Assembly (NCBI GenBank): GCA_051155775.1
Contig: DAXETV010000036.1
Coordinates: 16,022 to 80,021 of the forward strand
Length of the DNA stretch: 64,000 nt
Direction: 5' to 3'
Origin: CAYSCZ01 sp051155775
Lineage (GTDB): Bacteria > Bacteroidota > Bacteroidia > Cytophagales > Cyclobacteriaceae
In this document: positions 19,221-28,639 of the stretch, one piece after another
How the letters are laid out: each line of letters begins with the position of its first letter
How positions within the stretch are numbered: position 1 is the stretch's first letter
Notes under the pieces: model-generated
The model's database searches: none
Seen by the model: only the letters and a program-made list of their open reading frames with translations
Told to the model about the DNA's origin: nothing
Made by a program: the position numbers and the translations under genes

Positions 19221-21097
19221 TCAGATTCTTATTAATCCTGTGTGGTATCTTTCCGGCTTTCCACGGGTTTACCCAGATATCAACCCGGCCAATCAATTTT
19301 AAAAATCCGGTTAAGGTCGAAAATGCCAGAAAAAAAGCTGCTACACAAAACCAGATAATCCTTCAGTTACCATTCTGGGACGATTTTTCCACTTCAAGCG
19401 GTTCACCCGACACCACGAGGTGGGTAAATGGAGGTGTATTTATCAATCCAGACCTGGGCATAAACCCTCCTTCCTTAAATGTAGCCAGTTTTGATGGGGC
19501 TGATGAGTTTGGGAATCCATACAATGCCGGATCAAACTCTATATTAAAAGCTGACAGTCTCACAAGTCATGCAATTGATTTATCAAACATCAACCTAAAC
19601 AAAGTTGATGAGGTATATCTAAGCTTCTTTTGGCAGGTACAGGGTGCTGGTGAATTACCAAACACCGATGATTCACTCAGGCTTCAATTTCTATCCGCGG
19701 ATTCTGTATGGATTACCCAATGGGTGATAACCGGTGGTATTGACAATGTAAGTAATAATTTTAAACAGGAAATCCTCCCGGTAAATACTTCATTCCAGCA
19801 TGAAGTATTCAGGTTCAGGTTTCAAAATTTTAATAGCCAAAAAGGTGAATTTGATAACTGGAACATTGACTATATTTATTTGAACCAGGACCGTAACGCC
19901 AACGACTTGCAATATTTTGATCGAGCAATAACTACCAGGATCAATAATATCCACAGTGTTTATCAAACCATACCCAGAGATTTTTTAGATAACTTCCAAT
20001 TACAAAACGTGTCTTTTGGCATATTTAGCCATGAAGATCCAGCAGATCCGCAGCCAATGAACCTATTTTCTGAAATGTATGTCAACGGTGAATTTCTTAT
20101 TCGTCTCCACGATGGAGACCCTATACTTGACCCTGATGACCTGACCCCTATTTTTGGACAGGAGCGATTTAGGGTTAACTTGAATACGGATGTGATTCAA
20201 TCCCTTCAGTTGCCATCTGATGACTCCCTTGGTTTTGAGATAAGGTCAGCCATGCAAACAGGTGACATGTTTTTTATCAAAGAGATCAACATCACGGATA
20301 CTACCTTTTTAGAGGATGATGCTTATAATTATAGGGTAAATGACTCGCTGGTTTCACAATTGATTTTCGATGATGAGCTGGCATATGACGATGGTACTGC
20401 TGAATTTGCTGCGGGTATTAGTCAAAATACGGGAGCCATGGCGGTACGCTACATCATTCCAAATCCAGATACCCTCACCGGTGTACGAATATATTTCCCT
20501 GCTATTGCCCCTATCTCTAACGGCTCTCCCATCGAACTTGAAGTATGGACCGAACTGGATGATGAAGGTAACCCACTTCATTCACAAAGCAGTAGCGTGG
20601 TTACTGCTACAGCAATTAATCAATTCTCGGAATATGTATTTGATAGTTTATTTATTGTGTCAGACACATTTTTTATTGGATTCAAGCAATTCAAGAATGA
20701 TTTTATTGCTGTGGGCCTCGACAAAAGCACGGATAACAGCGACCAGTTCTTTCAGTTTATCAATGGATTCTGGTCACAAGATTCTGTCAACACAGGTAAT
20801 CTAATGATAAGGCCGGTTTTTGGATCATTTGAAGCAGGCATCGTGACAGCCATTCCTGAACAACCAAATAATCAAAACCTTAAAATATACCCAAATCCAA
20901 ATTCAGGTAATTTTTATGTCCAAAGCAATAAACACTGGTCCGTTCAGCGTATTGTTGATTTATCGGGAAAAGTATGGAATTTTCATATTTCATCGTCTGA
21001 TCACAATCAGGTAATCACCCATCTGCCTCCCGGTATATATCTTGTACAGATAAAACAAAACAATAAACTACTTTCAAAAAAAATAGTAGTTAGATAA
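19217..21097 (+). CDS. T9SS cargo protein with type A sorting domain
   Basis: Secreted protein of 626 residues with an N-terminal signal peptide (about 1-20) and a C-terminal type IX secretion sorting domain (about 553-626) showing 'LKIYPNPNSGNFYV', 'IVDLSGKVW', 'LPPGIYLVQI' and 'KKIVVR'. The middle is beta-rich and Asp/Asn-rich, with a jelly-roll-like stretch (FWDDFSTSSGSPDTTRW) but no enzyme domain I recognise. It is translationally coupled to the PASTA gene (ATGA overlap). It is probably anchored on the cell surface; the ligand is unknown. Confidence 0.88.
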   Translation: MIRFLLILCGIFPAFHGFTQISTRPINFKNPVKVENARKKAATQNQIILQLPFWDDFSTSSGSPDTTRWVNGGVFINPDLGINPPSLNVASFDGADEFGNPYNAGSNSILKADSLTSHAIDLSNINLNKVDEVYLSFFWQVQGAGELPNTDDSLRLQFLSADSVWITQWVITGGIDNVSNNFKQEILPVNTSFQHEVFRFRFQNFNSQKGEFDNWNIDYIYLNQDRNANDLQYFDRAITTRINNIHSVYQTIPRDFLDNFQLQNVSFGIFSHEDPADPQPMNLFSEMYVNGEFLIRLHDGDPILDPDDLTPIFGQERFRVNLNTDVIQSLQLPSDDSLGFEIRSAMQTGDMFFIKEINITDTTFLEDDAYNYRVNDSLVSQLIFDDELAYDDGTAEFAAGISQNTGAMAVRYIIPNPDTLTGVRIYFPAIAPISNGSPIELEVWTELDDEGNPLHSQSSSVVTATAINQFSEYVFDSLFIVSDTFFIGFKQFKNDFIAVGLDKSTDNSDQFFQFINGFWSQDSVNTGNLMIRPVFGSFEAGIVTAIPEQPNNQNLKIYPNPNSGNFYVQSNKHWSVQRIVDLSGKVWNFHISSSDHNQVITHLPPGIYLVQIKQNNKLLSKKIVVR

Positions 21098-21175
21098 CAT
21101 TCCTAAATAAAAAAATAGCAACATATCATTTCCGTTTGAAATATTGCGTAATTTTCATCGCAAAGATGAGAAAAA

Positions 21176-21616
21176 ATGAAACTTACTGACATCACCAAGC
21201 TATTCAAAGATGGAAAAGCTGCCTCCACTAAAAGCCATATGAAAAACCTGATCGAGATGGCACTCGCAGATGGACATTTTGAACTATCAGAACGGGAACT
21301 TTTAAATGAACTGGCAATGAAATACAAGGTATCTGAGAAAGCATTGTCACAAATTGAAGAAGATCGTGACAGCATAGCACTGGAAATACCTGAAGATACT
21401 AAAGAAAAATTTAAGCAGTTTTATGAATTGGTCCATATGATGATTATAAACAAAGAGATCCATCCTGACGAAAAAAAGATGTGCAGGATTATTGCTGGCA
21501 GGTTTGGATATCCTAAGGATAAGTTTGAGGAACTAATCGAATCAATAGCAAATAACATTCGACAGAAAAATAACTTTGGGGATACTTATGCCAGGGTTGG
21601 GTGGATGTTAACATAA
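21176..21616 (+). CDS. TerB-like protein
   Basis: Small cytoplasmic helical protein of 146 residues similar to the TerB/tellurite-resistance-like fold. It shows the two acidic helix repeats typical of that fold: 'LIEMALADGHFELSERELL' and later 'MMIINKEIHPDEKKMCRII'. TerB-like modules are often metal-binding and stress-linked, but isolated ones such as this have no defined role, and no other ter genes are nearby. It lies 78 bp after the T9SS cargo gene on the same strand. Confidence 0.75.
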   Translation: MKLTDITKLFKDGKAASTKSHMKNLIEMALADGHFELSERELLNELAMKYKVSEKALSQIEEDRDSIALEIPEDTKEKFKQFYELVHMMIINKEIHPDEKKMCRIIAGRFGYPKDKFEELIESIANNIRQKNNFGDTYARVGWMLT

Positions 21617-21692
21617 TACAGTTTCAAGGAACCAATTCCAGCTTTTAGTCATTGTTTGGTTAATACGCTTATTTTAATGACATCGGACTACT

Positions 21693-24600
21693 ATGTCATG
21701 CTATCAAAGCATCATTTACATTGTCTTAATTAATCTAATTTCCGTTCTAAAAACCCTTGGAGGACCCGGTGATGATATTGTCTTTATTGAAAACAAGGGC
21801 CAGTGGGATAAGGATATCAAATTTGCAGCAGATATCCCACAGGGTAAGTTATTCATAACCGGAAATAAACTAATCTACACCCTCTTAAACCAGGATCCCA
21901 AGAACAGAAGCAAACAAAAGCCCCTTCATTCAAAACATATAGCCTCGCAGGATATTGTAGGTTTGGAAGTTATATTAAATGAGAATAATTCATCACCGAA
22001 AATATCTGCCAGAGGGAGATTAAAAACGGTATACAATTACTATTTAACCAACAATCCTGATCAATGGGGTGAAAATTGTCGTGGTTATTCATCACTAAAG
22101 CTTATAAATATTTACCCGAGTATAGACCTTAAGTTATACAGCCATAACAACCGATTGAAATATGATTTCATTGTAGCACCTAATGCGGATCCAGCACAGA
22201 TAAAATTAAAATACCCTGAAAACATCAATATCCGATTGTTTGATGATAAAACAATCGTAAAGGTAGGGAATAGAAAAATCACCGAAAACCAGCCGCTTGC
22301 TTATCAAATAAGAGACAATGGTTCCAAATATGAGGTTAATTGTCACTTCAAACTAACCAATAAACACATCTCATTCAAAGTTGATGATGATTATAATTCT
22401 AAAGATCAGCTGGTCATTGACCCGGAACTAATATTTTCAACATTCAGCGGTTCCCGCTCTGATAATTTTGGCTATACCGCCTGTTTTGATGATTCAGGAA
22501 ATTTATATAGCGGAGGCATTGTTTTTGGCCCCCAGTTTCCAGCTACTACCGCAGATACCTTCGGTGGGGCTACGGATATGGCCATACTAAAATATGATTC
22601 TACCGGAAGTGACCTGTTATATGCCACGTTTATTGGAGGTGAATACGGAGAAACTCCTCACAGCCTGATAGTAAATAATAATGATGAACTAGTGATCATG
22701 GGTACCAGTGGATCCCCAAATTATCCGACATCTTTAAACGCTTATGACAGAACCTACAACGGTGGCCGGCTATTTAATCTATTTGGTACTTATGAATTTG
22801 GAACGGATATCGTAGTTACCAAACTTGACCGGCTTGGAAGACTAAATGCCTCGACATTCATCGGAAGCCCAGGGAATGATGGAATATTAAAGATGTTGAA
22901 CATAAACAATTATCAAAACCTGCTTATCTACAACTATGGGGATTACCAAAGGGGGGATGTTATTGTGGATGAAGAAAACAACATCTATGTTGCCACAAGC
23001 ACTGACACGGCAGGTTTTCCGGTTAATAGCGGAATACAGCCAGATTTCATGGGCGGTAATTCCGATGCTGTCGTCTTTTCTTTTGATGATGATCTGTCTC
23101 AGCTCAGATGGAGTTCCTATTTGGGTGGGCAACAAGATGACGCCGCATATTCAATAAAGTTGACCAACGATGGCAAAGTCTTAGTTGGCGGTGGAACTGT
23201 AAGCTCAGATTTTCCTTCTACTTCAGCCGTATTAGACTCAACTTATAATGGGGCAATTGATGGTTTCATCACCATGATTGATACTGAGTCGGATAGCGTA
23301 GTTAAAAGTACTTTTCTGGGCACCAATTCCTATGACCAGGTATATTTCATAGACATCGACCAGGACCAAAATATTTATGCGACAGGCCAGACAAGAGGAA
23401 ACTACCCGGTAACCAGTGGAGTATTTACAGTGCCTAATAGTGCTCAATTCATACATAAACTTAGCCCTGATCTTAACAACACGATATTTTCAACAGTTTT
23501 TGGCTCAGGAGAACTGATTCCCAACATCTCTCCTACCGCATTTTTAGCTAATGAATGTGAAAATATTTTCCTGAGTGGCTGGGGAGGTGATGTCAATATC
23601 AATAATGCCGGAGGTATAGTTGGCAACACACTTGGTATGACCATCACCAGGGATGCTTTATTCCCCTCCACTGATGGCAGTGATTTTTATTTAATGAACC
23701 TATCAGCAGACGGCACTGAATTATTATATGCTACTTTTTTTGGCTCTACCAACAGTGAAGGCGATCATGTGGATGGTGGTACCAGCAGGTTTGATAAACG
23801 CGGCATAGTATATCAGTCAGTGTGTAGCTGTGGGGGTTCAGATGATAATTTCCCAACCACTGAAGGCGCATGGTCAACAGTCAATAGAGGCGTAAATAAT
23901 GCAGGCGTTGAGCGATGCAACAATGTAGCCTTTAAGTTTGACCTTGCCTCATTGGATGCCCGCTTTATTACTACAGATAGTTTGGGGGGAAATGAAGGGA
24001 TAACCACCGGCTGCGCCCCTTTTAAAATGCTGTTTGTCAATACCAGTATTGGTGGCCAGGAATTCTTTTGGGACTTCGACGACGGAAAAACATCCGAAGA
24101 ACCGGATAGTGTGATTCACACTTTTGAAAACGGTGGTGTTTACAACGTAACATTAAAAATCAGAGATGACAACACGTGTACAGTAGAAGATATCACCTCC
24201 AAAACCATCAGAATTTTTGATGACCGGGTAAGTGTGCAGGGTTCCGGTGAAATATGTCCGGGGGATGAAATTCAATTCAATGCAAATGGTGGCATAGATT
24301 ATCAATGGGCACCCAATAGAGGACTGAGCAATCCAACATTACCTAATCCAGTGGCTTCTCCCGATAGCACAACAGTATATGCTGTAAGCATCACCACACC
24401 CAACGGTTGTGTGAAACAAAGATTTGTAAGTGTTATTGTCAAAGAGCGCATCGAAGAAGACTTTGAAGTTATCCCTGATTTTGATGATTGTTCCGGTGAC
24501 TTAAGATACAAAATTGAAAACAGCACCCGGGCCTCAGGCGTTTTCCTTTGGGACTTTGGTGATGGAAATACTTCATCTGAAGATAGCCCAACCCACACAT

Positions 24601-24923
24601 TTGAAAACACAGGCACTTACACCATTAATCTGGAGACCTCAGAGGATTGCATCCTCAACAAAGCGGTCGAGATATATGCAGATCGAATTTATATTCCTAA
24701 TGCATTTAGCCCCAATAACGATGGAATCAATGATGTCTTAGAAATTAAATCGCCATTTACCACGGATCTCACCATATTGGATCGGAATGGAAAAGTGGTA
24801 TACAACAGGGATAACTATGCAAATGACTGGGATGGTGGTGATCTGCCCTCAGGGGTATATTACTACGCTGCAAGATTTCTTGAAAATGGTCAATGCAATG
24901 GTTGGATACAACTATTTCGCTAA
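21693..24923 (+). CDS. Large secreted CHU_C (T9SS type B) protein with PKD domains
   Basis: 1076-residue surface protein. After an N-terminal hydrophobic leader (about 1-22) comes the Bacteroidota 'FIENKGQWDKDIKFAADI' domain, then a long SBBP-type beta-propeller-like region of repeated 'DSTGSDLLYATFIGG'-like blades (about 240-720). Next are a PKD domain (about 772-826, 'FFWDFDDGKTSEEPDS'), an Ig-like/Cys-containing segment (about 850-915), a second PKD domain (about 930-990, 'FLWDFGDGNTSSEDSP') and the gliding-motility-associated C-terminal domain (about 1000-1076, 'IYIPNAFSPNNDGINDV'). This architecture is typical of T9SS-exported adhesin-like proteins. There is no catalytic domain. It is transcribed alone. 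Confidence 0.92.
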   Translation: MSCYQSIIYIVLINLISVLKTLGGPGDDIVFIENKGQWDKDIKFAADIPQGKLFITGNKLIYTLLNQDPKNRSKQKPLHSKHIASQDIVGLEVILNENNSSPKISARGRLKTVYNYYLTNNPDQWGENCRGYSSLKLINIYPSIDLKLYSHNNRLKYDFIVAPNADPAQIKLKYPENINIRLFDDKTIVKVGNRKITENQPLAYQIRDNGSKYEVNCHFKLTNKHISFKVDDDYNSKDQLVIDPELIFSTFSGSRSDNFGYTACFDDSGNLYSGGIVFGPQFPATTADTFGGATDMAILKYDSTGSDLLYATFIGGEYGETPHSLIVNNNDELVIMGTSGSPNYPTSLNAYDRTYNGGRLFNLFGTYEFGTDIVVTKLDRLGRLNASTFIGSPGNDGILKMLNINNYQNLLIYNYGDYQRGDVIVDEENNIYVATSTDTAGFPVNSGIQPDFMGGNSDAVVFSFDDDLSQLRWSSYLGGQQDDAAYSIKLTNDGKVLVGGGTVSSDFPSTSAVLDSTYNGAIDGFITMIDTESDSVVKSTFLGTNSYDQVYFIDIDQDQNIYATGQTRGNYPVTSGVFTVPNSAQFIHKLSPDLNNTIFSTVFGSGELIPNISPTAFLANECENIFLSGWGGDVNINNAGGIVGNTLGMTITRDALFPSTDGSDFYLMNLSADGTELLYATFFGSTNSEGDHVDGGTSRFDKRGIVYQSVCSCGGSDDNFPTTEGAWSTVNRGVNNAGVERCNNVAFKFDLASLDARFITTDSLGGNEGITTGCAPFKMLFVNTSIGGQEFFWDFDDGKTSEEPDSVIHTFENGGVYNVTLKIRDDNTCTVEDITSKTIRIFDDRVSVQGSGEICPGDEIQFNANGGIDYQWAPNRGLSNPTLPNPVASPDSTTVYAVSITTPNGCVKQRFVSVIVKERIEEDFEVIPDFDDCSGDLRYKIENSTRASGVFLWDFGDGNTSSEDSPTHTFENTGTYTINLETSEDCILNKAVEIYADRIYIPNAFSPNNDGINDVLEIKSPFTTDLTILDRNGKVVYNRDNYANDWDGGDLPSGVYYYAARFLENGQCNGWIQLFR

Positions 24924-24995
24924 GTCAAACAAAATCGGCCATGAGAAAGTCTTTAACTAAGACTATAAATTACAGAAAATTAGTATTTTGCTAAT

Positions 24996-25427
24996 ATGAA
25001 TGATGACGTATTATTGCCCGGACATAACATCGGATTGGTAGAAAAACAAATAATCACCAACTTCATTATGGGAAATTTCCTTGGCAATACCCCACCCACC
25101 AAAAAAAACGTAAGCTGGTCAGTGGATCACGCTGTAAGTATATTCCCCCATCAGGGTGGTTTTATAGTTAAACGTTTCGACAATAATGATATGATCGCGA
25201 TAGCTGTGGTAAATAAAACCGGTATGGAGAATTTTGTTCCTAATTATCTGCTGTCCTACCTGGCTATCGATAAAGTACGCCTCAAACCGGCCATGGTAAA
25301 GTCAGTACTTGATAAAGTCATTGAACTTTCGGAAGGAAGTGTCTTCACTCTGGTGAATGATGAGCTTTTACAGGAAAGATATGAGGAAGCAGGCCTTCAC
25401 ATGGTCAATAAAGACCTTAGGCCTTAG
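24996..25427 (+). CDS. Degenerate GNAT-like protein (hypothetical)
   Basis: 143 residues with only fold-level resemblance to GNAT acetyltransferases. The tail 'LLSYLAIDKVRLKPAMVKSVLDKVIELSEG' followed by 'ERYEEAGLHMVNKDLR' lines up with the usual 'YLAV...GKGIG...LYEKLGF...EMR' layout, but the acetyl-CoA loop RxxGxG is missing (RLKPAM). It may therefore be a non-catalytic relative. 'TATTTTGCTAATATG' at the start provides a -7-like box directly before the ATG. It stands alone between the CHU_C protein and the ABC exporter. The function is unknown. Confidence 0.55.
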   Translation: MNDDVLLPGHNIGLVEKQIITNFIMGNFLGNTPPTKKNVSWSVDHAVSIFPHQGGFIVKRFDNNDMIAIAVVNKTGMENFVPNYLLSYLAIDKVRLKPAMVKSVLDKVIELSEGSVFTLVNDELLQERYEEAGLHMVNKDLRP

Positions 25428-25528
25428 GGTATAGGTAAACCCTGGGCATTCCATTTCACAACCTATATCCCGTATCATCAAATCGGTAATTTTGATAGCT
25501 GATTCACCATTTCTTATTAGCTTAAAGC

Positions 25529-26242
25529 ATGATTCAAGCACTTAATGTGTCTTTCAGGTATGAAAAAGATAATCCTTTGATTCGGGACGTGTCATTCAAG
25601 CTTGAAAAGGGTTCCATACTGGGAATGTTAGGTCATAATGGATCGGGCAAGAGCACGCTGTTTAAGCTTTTGAGTGGGTTGTTAACACCTGATTCTGGTC
25701 AGGTACAAGTGGCTGAAAAGGCCCTGGGCCAATGGAAAAGGGAAGATCTTTACGTAAAAATGGGTTGCATGATTGATACCCCTTCTTTTTATGACCATTT
25801 AACCCTGCTGGATAACATGAAAATACTAGCAAACTACAGAAACATAAAATATAATCAGATCAGTGTAGTTATTGAAATGGTTGGTTTGGGAAAGTATAAA
25901 TCAAAGAAGTTAAAGGCTTATTCCACAGGTATGCGGCAAAGGGCGGGTATTGCCTCCCTCCTGTTATTTTCACCTGAGATATTGCTCCTGGATGAACCTA
26001 CCAATGGCCTTGATCCTGAAGGCATCATCAACACCCGGCAGTTGTTAAAGAATCTCAAAAGAGAAGGAAAAACCCTGATTGTATCCAGTCATCACCTTTC
26101 TGAAATAGAAAAATATTGCGATCAACTAATAATATTAAAAAATGGCCGGAAATTGTTTTTTGGCACACTCGATGCGTTGGGTACTTATCGCGACCTTGAA
26201 GATTTATACCTGTCACTAAGCCATGACAACAGTAATGCATAA
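25529..26242 (+). CDS. ABC transporter ATP-binding protein
   Basis: Nucleotide-binding subunit of an exporter-type ABC system. It has Walker A 'GHNGSGKSTLFKLL', a signature motif written 'YSTGMRQRAGIA' (the ABC-2 form rather than LSGGQ), Walker B 'ILLLDEPTNGLDPEG' and the switch His in 'SSHHLSEI'. The length of 237 residues is normal. The gene overlaps the following permease gene by about 20 bp. This YSTGMKQR-type subclass commonly serves drug, bacitracin or gliding-type exporters, so the substrate is left open. Confidence 0.96.
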   Translation: MIQALNVSFRYEKDNPLIRDVSFKLEKGSILGMLGHNGSGKSTLFKLLSGLLTPDSGQVQVAEKALGQWKREDLYVKMGCMIDTPSFYDHLTLLDNMKILANYRNIKYNQISVVIEMVGLGKYKSKKLKAYSTGMRQRAGIASLLLFSPEILLLDEPTNGLDPEGIINTRQLLKNLKREGKTLIVSSHHLSEIEKYCDQLIILKNGRKLFFGTLDALGTYRDLEDLYLSLSHDNSNA

Positions 26243-27002
26243 TTATTTTAGTGCGCTATGGGCGGAAATTATTAAGCTGAAAAACTCAGGTGTGTTATGG
26301 CTTGCTTCAGTAGGAACGGTGATTACCAATCTTATTATTGCACTAATAGCTTTTAACCTTACCAAATATACTGATCTGACTATTGATAATCCACTAGCCA
26401 ACTGGAACACCTGGATCCAATTTCATTACGACAGCGTGCTGCCCATGATGCTTCCCATGTTTCTGGTGATCTTGTGTGCTTTATCTGTGCTCTCGGAAAA
26501 CAGGATGAAAATGTGGAAAGTACTATACACTTTACCTTTCCGTAAATCCATGATCTTTCTTTCAAAATTCAAAGTAATTTCACTGGTTTATGCGTTATCC
26601 CATTTGCTGTTTGTTTTGCTTATGTTGATCATTCCGTTCTTATCAAATGTATCTTTTCTGAATCAAAGCGTACCTATTAGGACTGTTTTATTGCTTTTCG
26701 TTAATACTATTTTATCTTCATTAGGTATTTTAGGCCTGGTATATTTCACCAGTTATTTCTCCAAAAGTTTTGTCCTACCCCTGGCTATTAGCATTGTTGG
26801 TTTTGTGATAGCACAATTAATGCGGGATTATAATATAGAGAATTATTTTTTTCCTTTTTCCATACCTTCTTTAAGCATTGATTCTTTGCTTACAGGAAAT
26901 GGTATAAGTATGTTTAGTTATGTTAACAGCCTTGTTCTATTGACACTATTTCTGGTGTTAGGTTTCAGGATGGCTGATGTGGATAACGGTAAAGTGAGGT
27001 AA
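26223..27002 (+). CDS. ABC-2-type transporter permease
   Basis: Membrane subunit partnering the preceding ATPase. It has six hydrophobic helices (about residues 22-46, 70-92, 112-136, 144-168, 172-194 and 228-252), the normal count for an ABC-2 half-size permease. 'LPFRKSMIFLSKFKVI', after the second helix, resembles the coupling-helix segment of lantibiotic-type permeases. It overlaps the ATPase gene; either ATG 26223 or ATG 26235 could be used. The pair exports an unknown substrate. Confidence 0.88.
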   Translation: MTTVMHNYFSALWAEIIKLKNSGVLWLASVGTVITNLIIALIAFNLTKYTDLTIDNPLANWNTWIQFHYDSVLPMMLPMFLVILCALSVLSENRMKMWKVLYTLPFRKSMIFLSKFKVISLVYALSHLLFVLLMLIIPFLSNVSFLNQSVPIRTVLLLFVNTILSSLGILGLVYFTSYFSKSFVLPLAISIVGFVIAQLMRDYNIENYFFPFSIPSLSIDSLLTGNGISMFSYVNSLVLLTLFLVLGFRMADVDNGKVR

Positions 27003-27147
27003 AGATTTAAGGAGTACATCTTAAAGTATTGATTTGTTGAGTACTAACAGCTGTTTCTAAGATTATATCAGAATCTTAAAACCTACAATTGCAGATTCTG
27101 TTTTCCCTGATATCCATAATTACTCCATGTTTTATTAAATTGAGAGC

Positions 27148-28638
27148 ATGTATACGCTTGGTGTCGATTTAGGAAGCTCGTCCGTTAAAATTTCACTATT
27201 TGATGTAAACAAAGGGAGAAACATCTACGCAACCAATTTCCCGAAGGAGGAGCTGGTAATAAAAGCTCCCCAACCCGGATGGGCTGAGCAGGATCCTGAG
27301 GTTTGGTGGGAAAGCTTTAAAATGGCCTGGCGGGAAGCAATAAAACATTCAGCAATAAACCCCAAGCGTATTGAAGCTATCGGCATCTCCTATCAAATGC
27401 ATGGATTGGTTATCCTGGATAAGGCATACCACCCTATCCGCCCATCAATCATGTGGTGTGACAGTCGGGCCGTAGATTACGGAAGAAAGGCTGAACAGTC
27501 ACTGGGTATCGATTATTGTACCAGCCATCTTTTAAATAGCCCGGGCAACTTCACCGCATCTAAATTAAAATGGGTCCAATCAAACGAACCCGAGCACTAC
27601 CACAGGATCTACAAATTTATGCTTCCCGGTGATTATTTGGCTTTTAGGTTGAGCAGAAGCATCACAACCACCAATCCGGGACTATCCGAAGGGATATTCT
27701 GGGATTTTAAGGAAGGTAATATCTCTCAAGACTTGCTGAAATACTATGAATTAAATACTGATCATATCCCGGAAGTAGTTTCTACATTCAACCAGGAAGT
27801 CAGGTTATCCCAATCAATAGCCAATGAATTAGGACTAAAGGAAAACATACCAATCTCATATAGGGCCGGTGACCAGCCGAATAACGCCTTCTCCCTGAAT
27901 GCGCTAAACCCCGGCGAGGTAGCAGCAACGGCCGGTACATCAGGGGTGATTTATGCTGTGACCAATAAGCCTACGGGAGACAGGTTGTCACGGGTTAATA
28001 CCTTTCTTCATGTCACAAATAGTCCCAAAAACCAAAGAAATGGCGTATTGTTGTGCATAAACGGCACCGGAATATTGAATAACTGGCTGCGAAAAAATGT
28101 GAGCCTTTCAGCCACTTCTTATGATGAGATTAACAAACAAGCCAGCGCAACAGGCCTGGGTGCTGATGGTTTAATCATCCTGCCTTTTGGCAATGGGTCC
28201 GAGCGGGTGTTAAACAACCAGCTGATCAATGCTTCAATACTGGGGCTGGATTTTAATCGGCATACCAGAGCACATCTTTACAGGGCCGCCCAGGAAGGAA
28301 TCGTGTTTGCCCTACAATATGGGTTTGAGGTGCTAAATGCATTGGGTGTCTCCGGAGATAAAATACGTGCCGGTTATAGCAATATGTTTCGAAGTTCTTT
28401 ATTCAGGGAAATATTTGTAAATACTACCAATACTGCCCTTGAATTATATGATACCGATGGAGCAGAAGGTGCTGCCAGGGGTGCCGCTTATGGTGCTGGC
28501 CTTTATAATTCACTGGATAGTGCTTTTAATGGACTTCAGATAAGACATACTGAAGTGCCAAAAAAACCATTATCGGATCATTATCAAATTGCTTACAATC
28601 AATGGAAAACAACATTAGAAAAACAATTAAAAAATTAG
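27148..28638 (+). CDS. xylB: Xylulokinase
   Basis: FGGY-family kinase that phosphorylates D-xylulose to xylulose 5-phosphate. The N-terminal 'LGVDLGSSSVKISLFDV' phosphate-binding loop and 'GISYQMHGLVILD' precede the second half with 'SYRAGDQPNNAFSLNALNPGEVAATAGTSG' (written in two parts here: GDQPNNAF and TAGTSG) and a late 'GAEGAARGAAYGAG'. The 496-residue length is typical. It is followed after one base by xylose isomerase, which fixes the substrate call. No xylose transporter or repressor is adjacent. Confidence 0.95.
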   Translation: MYTLGVDLGSSSVKISLFDVNKGRNIYATNFPKEELVIKAPQPGWAEQDPEVWWESFKMAWREAIKHSAINPKRIEAIGISYQMHGLVILDKAYHPIRPSIMWCDSRAVDYGRKAEQSLGIDYCTSHLLNSPGNFTASKLKWVQSNEPEHYHRIYKFMLPGDYLAFRLSRSITTTNPGLSEGIFWDFKEGNISQDLLKYYELNTDHIPEVVSTFNQEVRLSQSIANELGLKENIPISYRAGDQPNNAFSLNALNPGEVAATAGTSGVIYAVTNKPTGDRLSRVNTFLHVTNSPKNQRNGVLLCINGTGILNNWLRKNVSLSATSYDEINKQASATGLGADGLIILPFGNGSERVLNNQLINASILGLDFNRHTRAHLYRAAQEGIVFALQYGFEVLNALGVSGDKIRAGYSNMFRSSLFREIFVNTTNTALELYDTDGAEGAARGAAYGAGLYNSLDSAFNGLQIRHTEVPKKPLSDHYQIAYNQWKTTLEKQLKN

Positions 28639-28639
28639 C

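Noticed and set aside
21176..21616. Tellurite-resistance operon
   Set aside because: Only an isolated TerB-like gene is present; no other ter genes are nearby.
27059..27077. AAGATT/AATCTT hairpin after the ABC permease
   Set aside because: Only a 6-bp AT-rich stem with a poor T-run; not a confident terminator.
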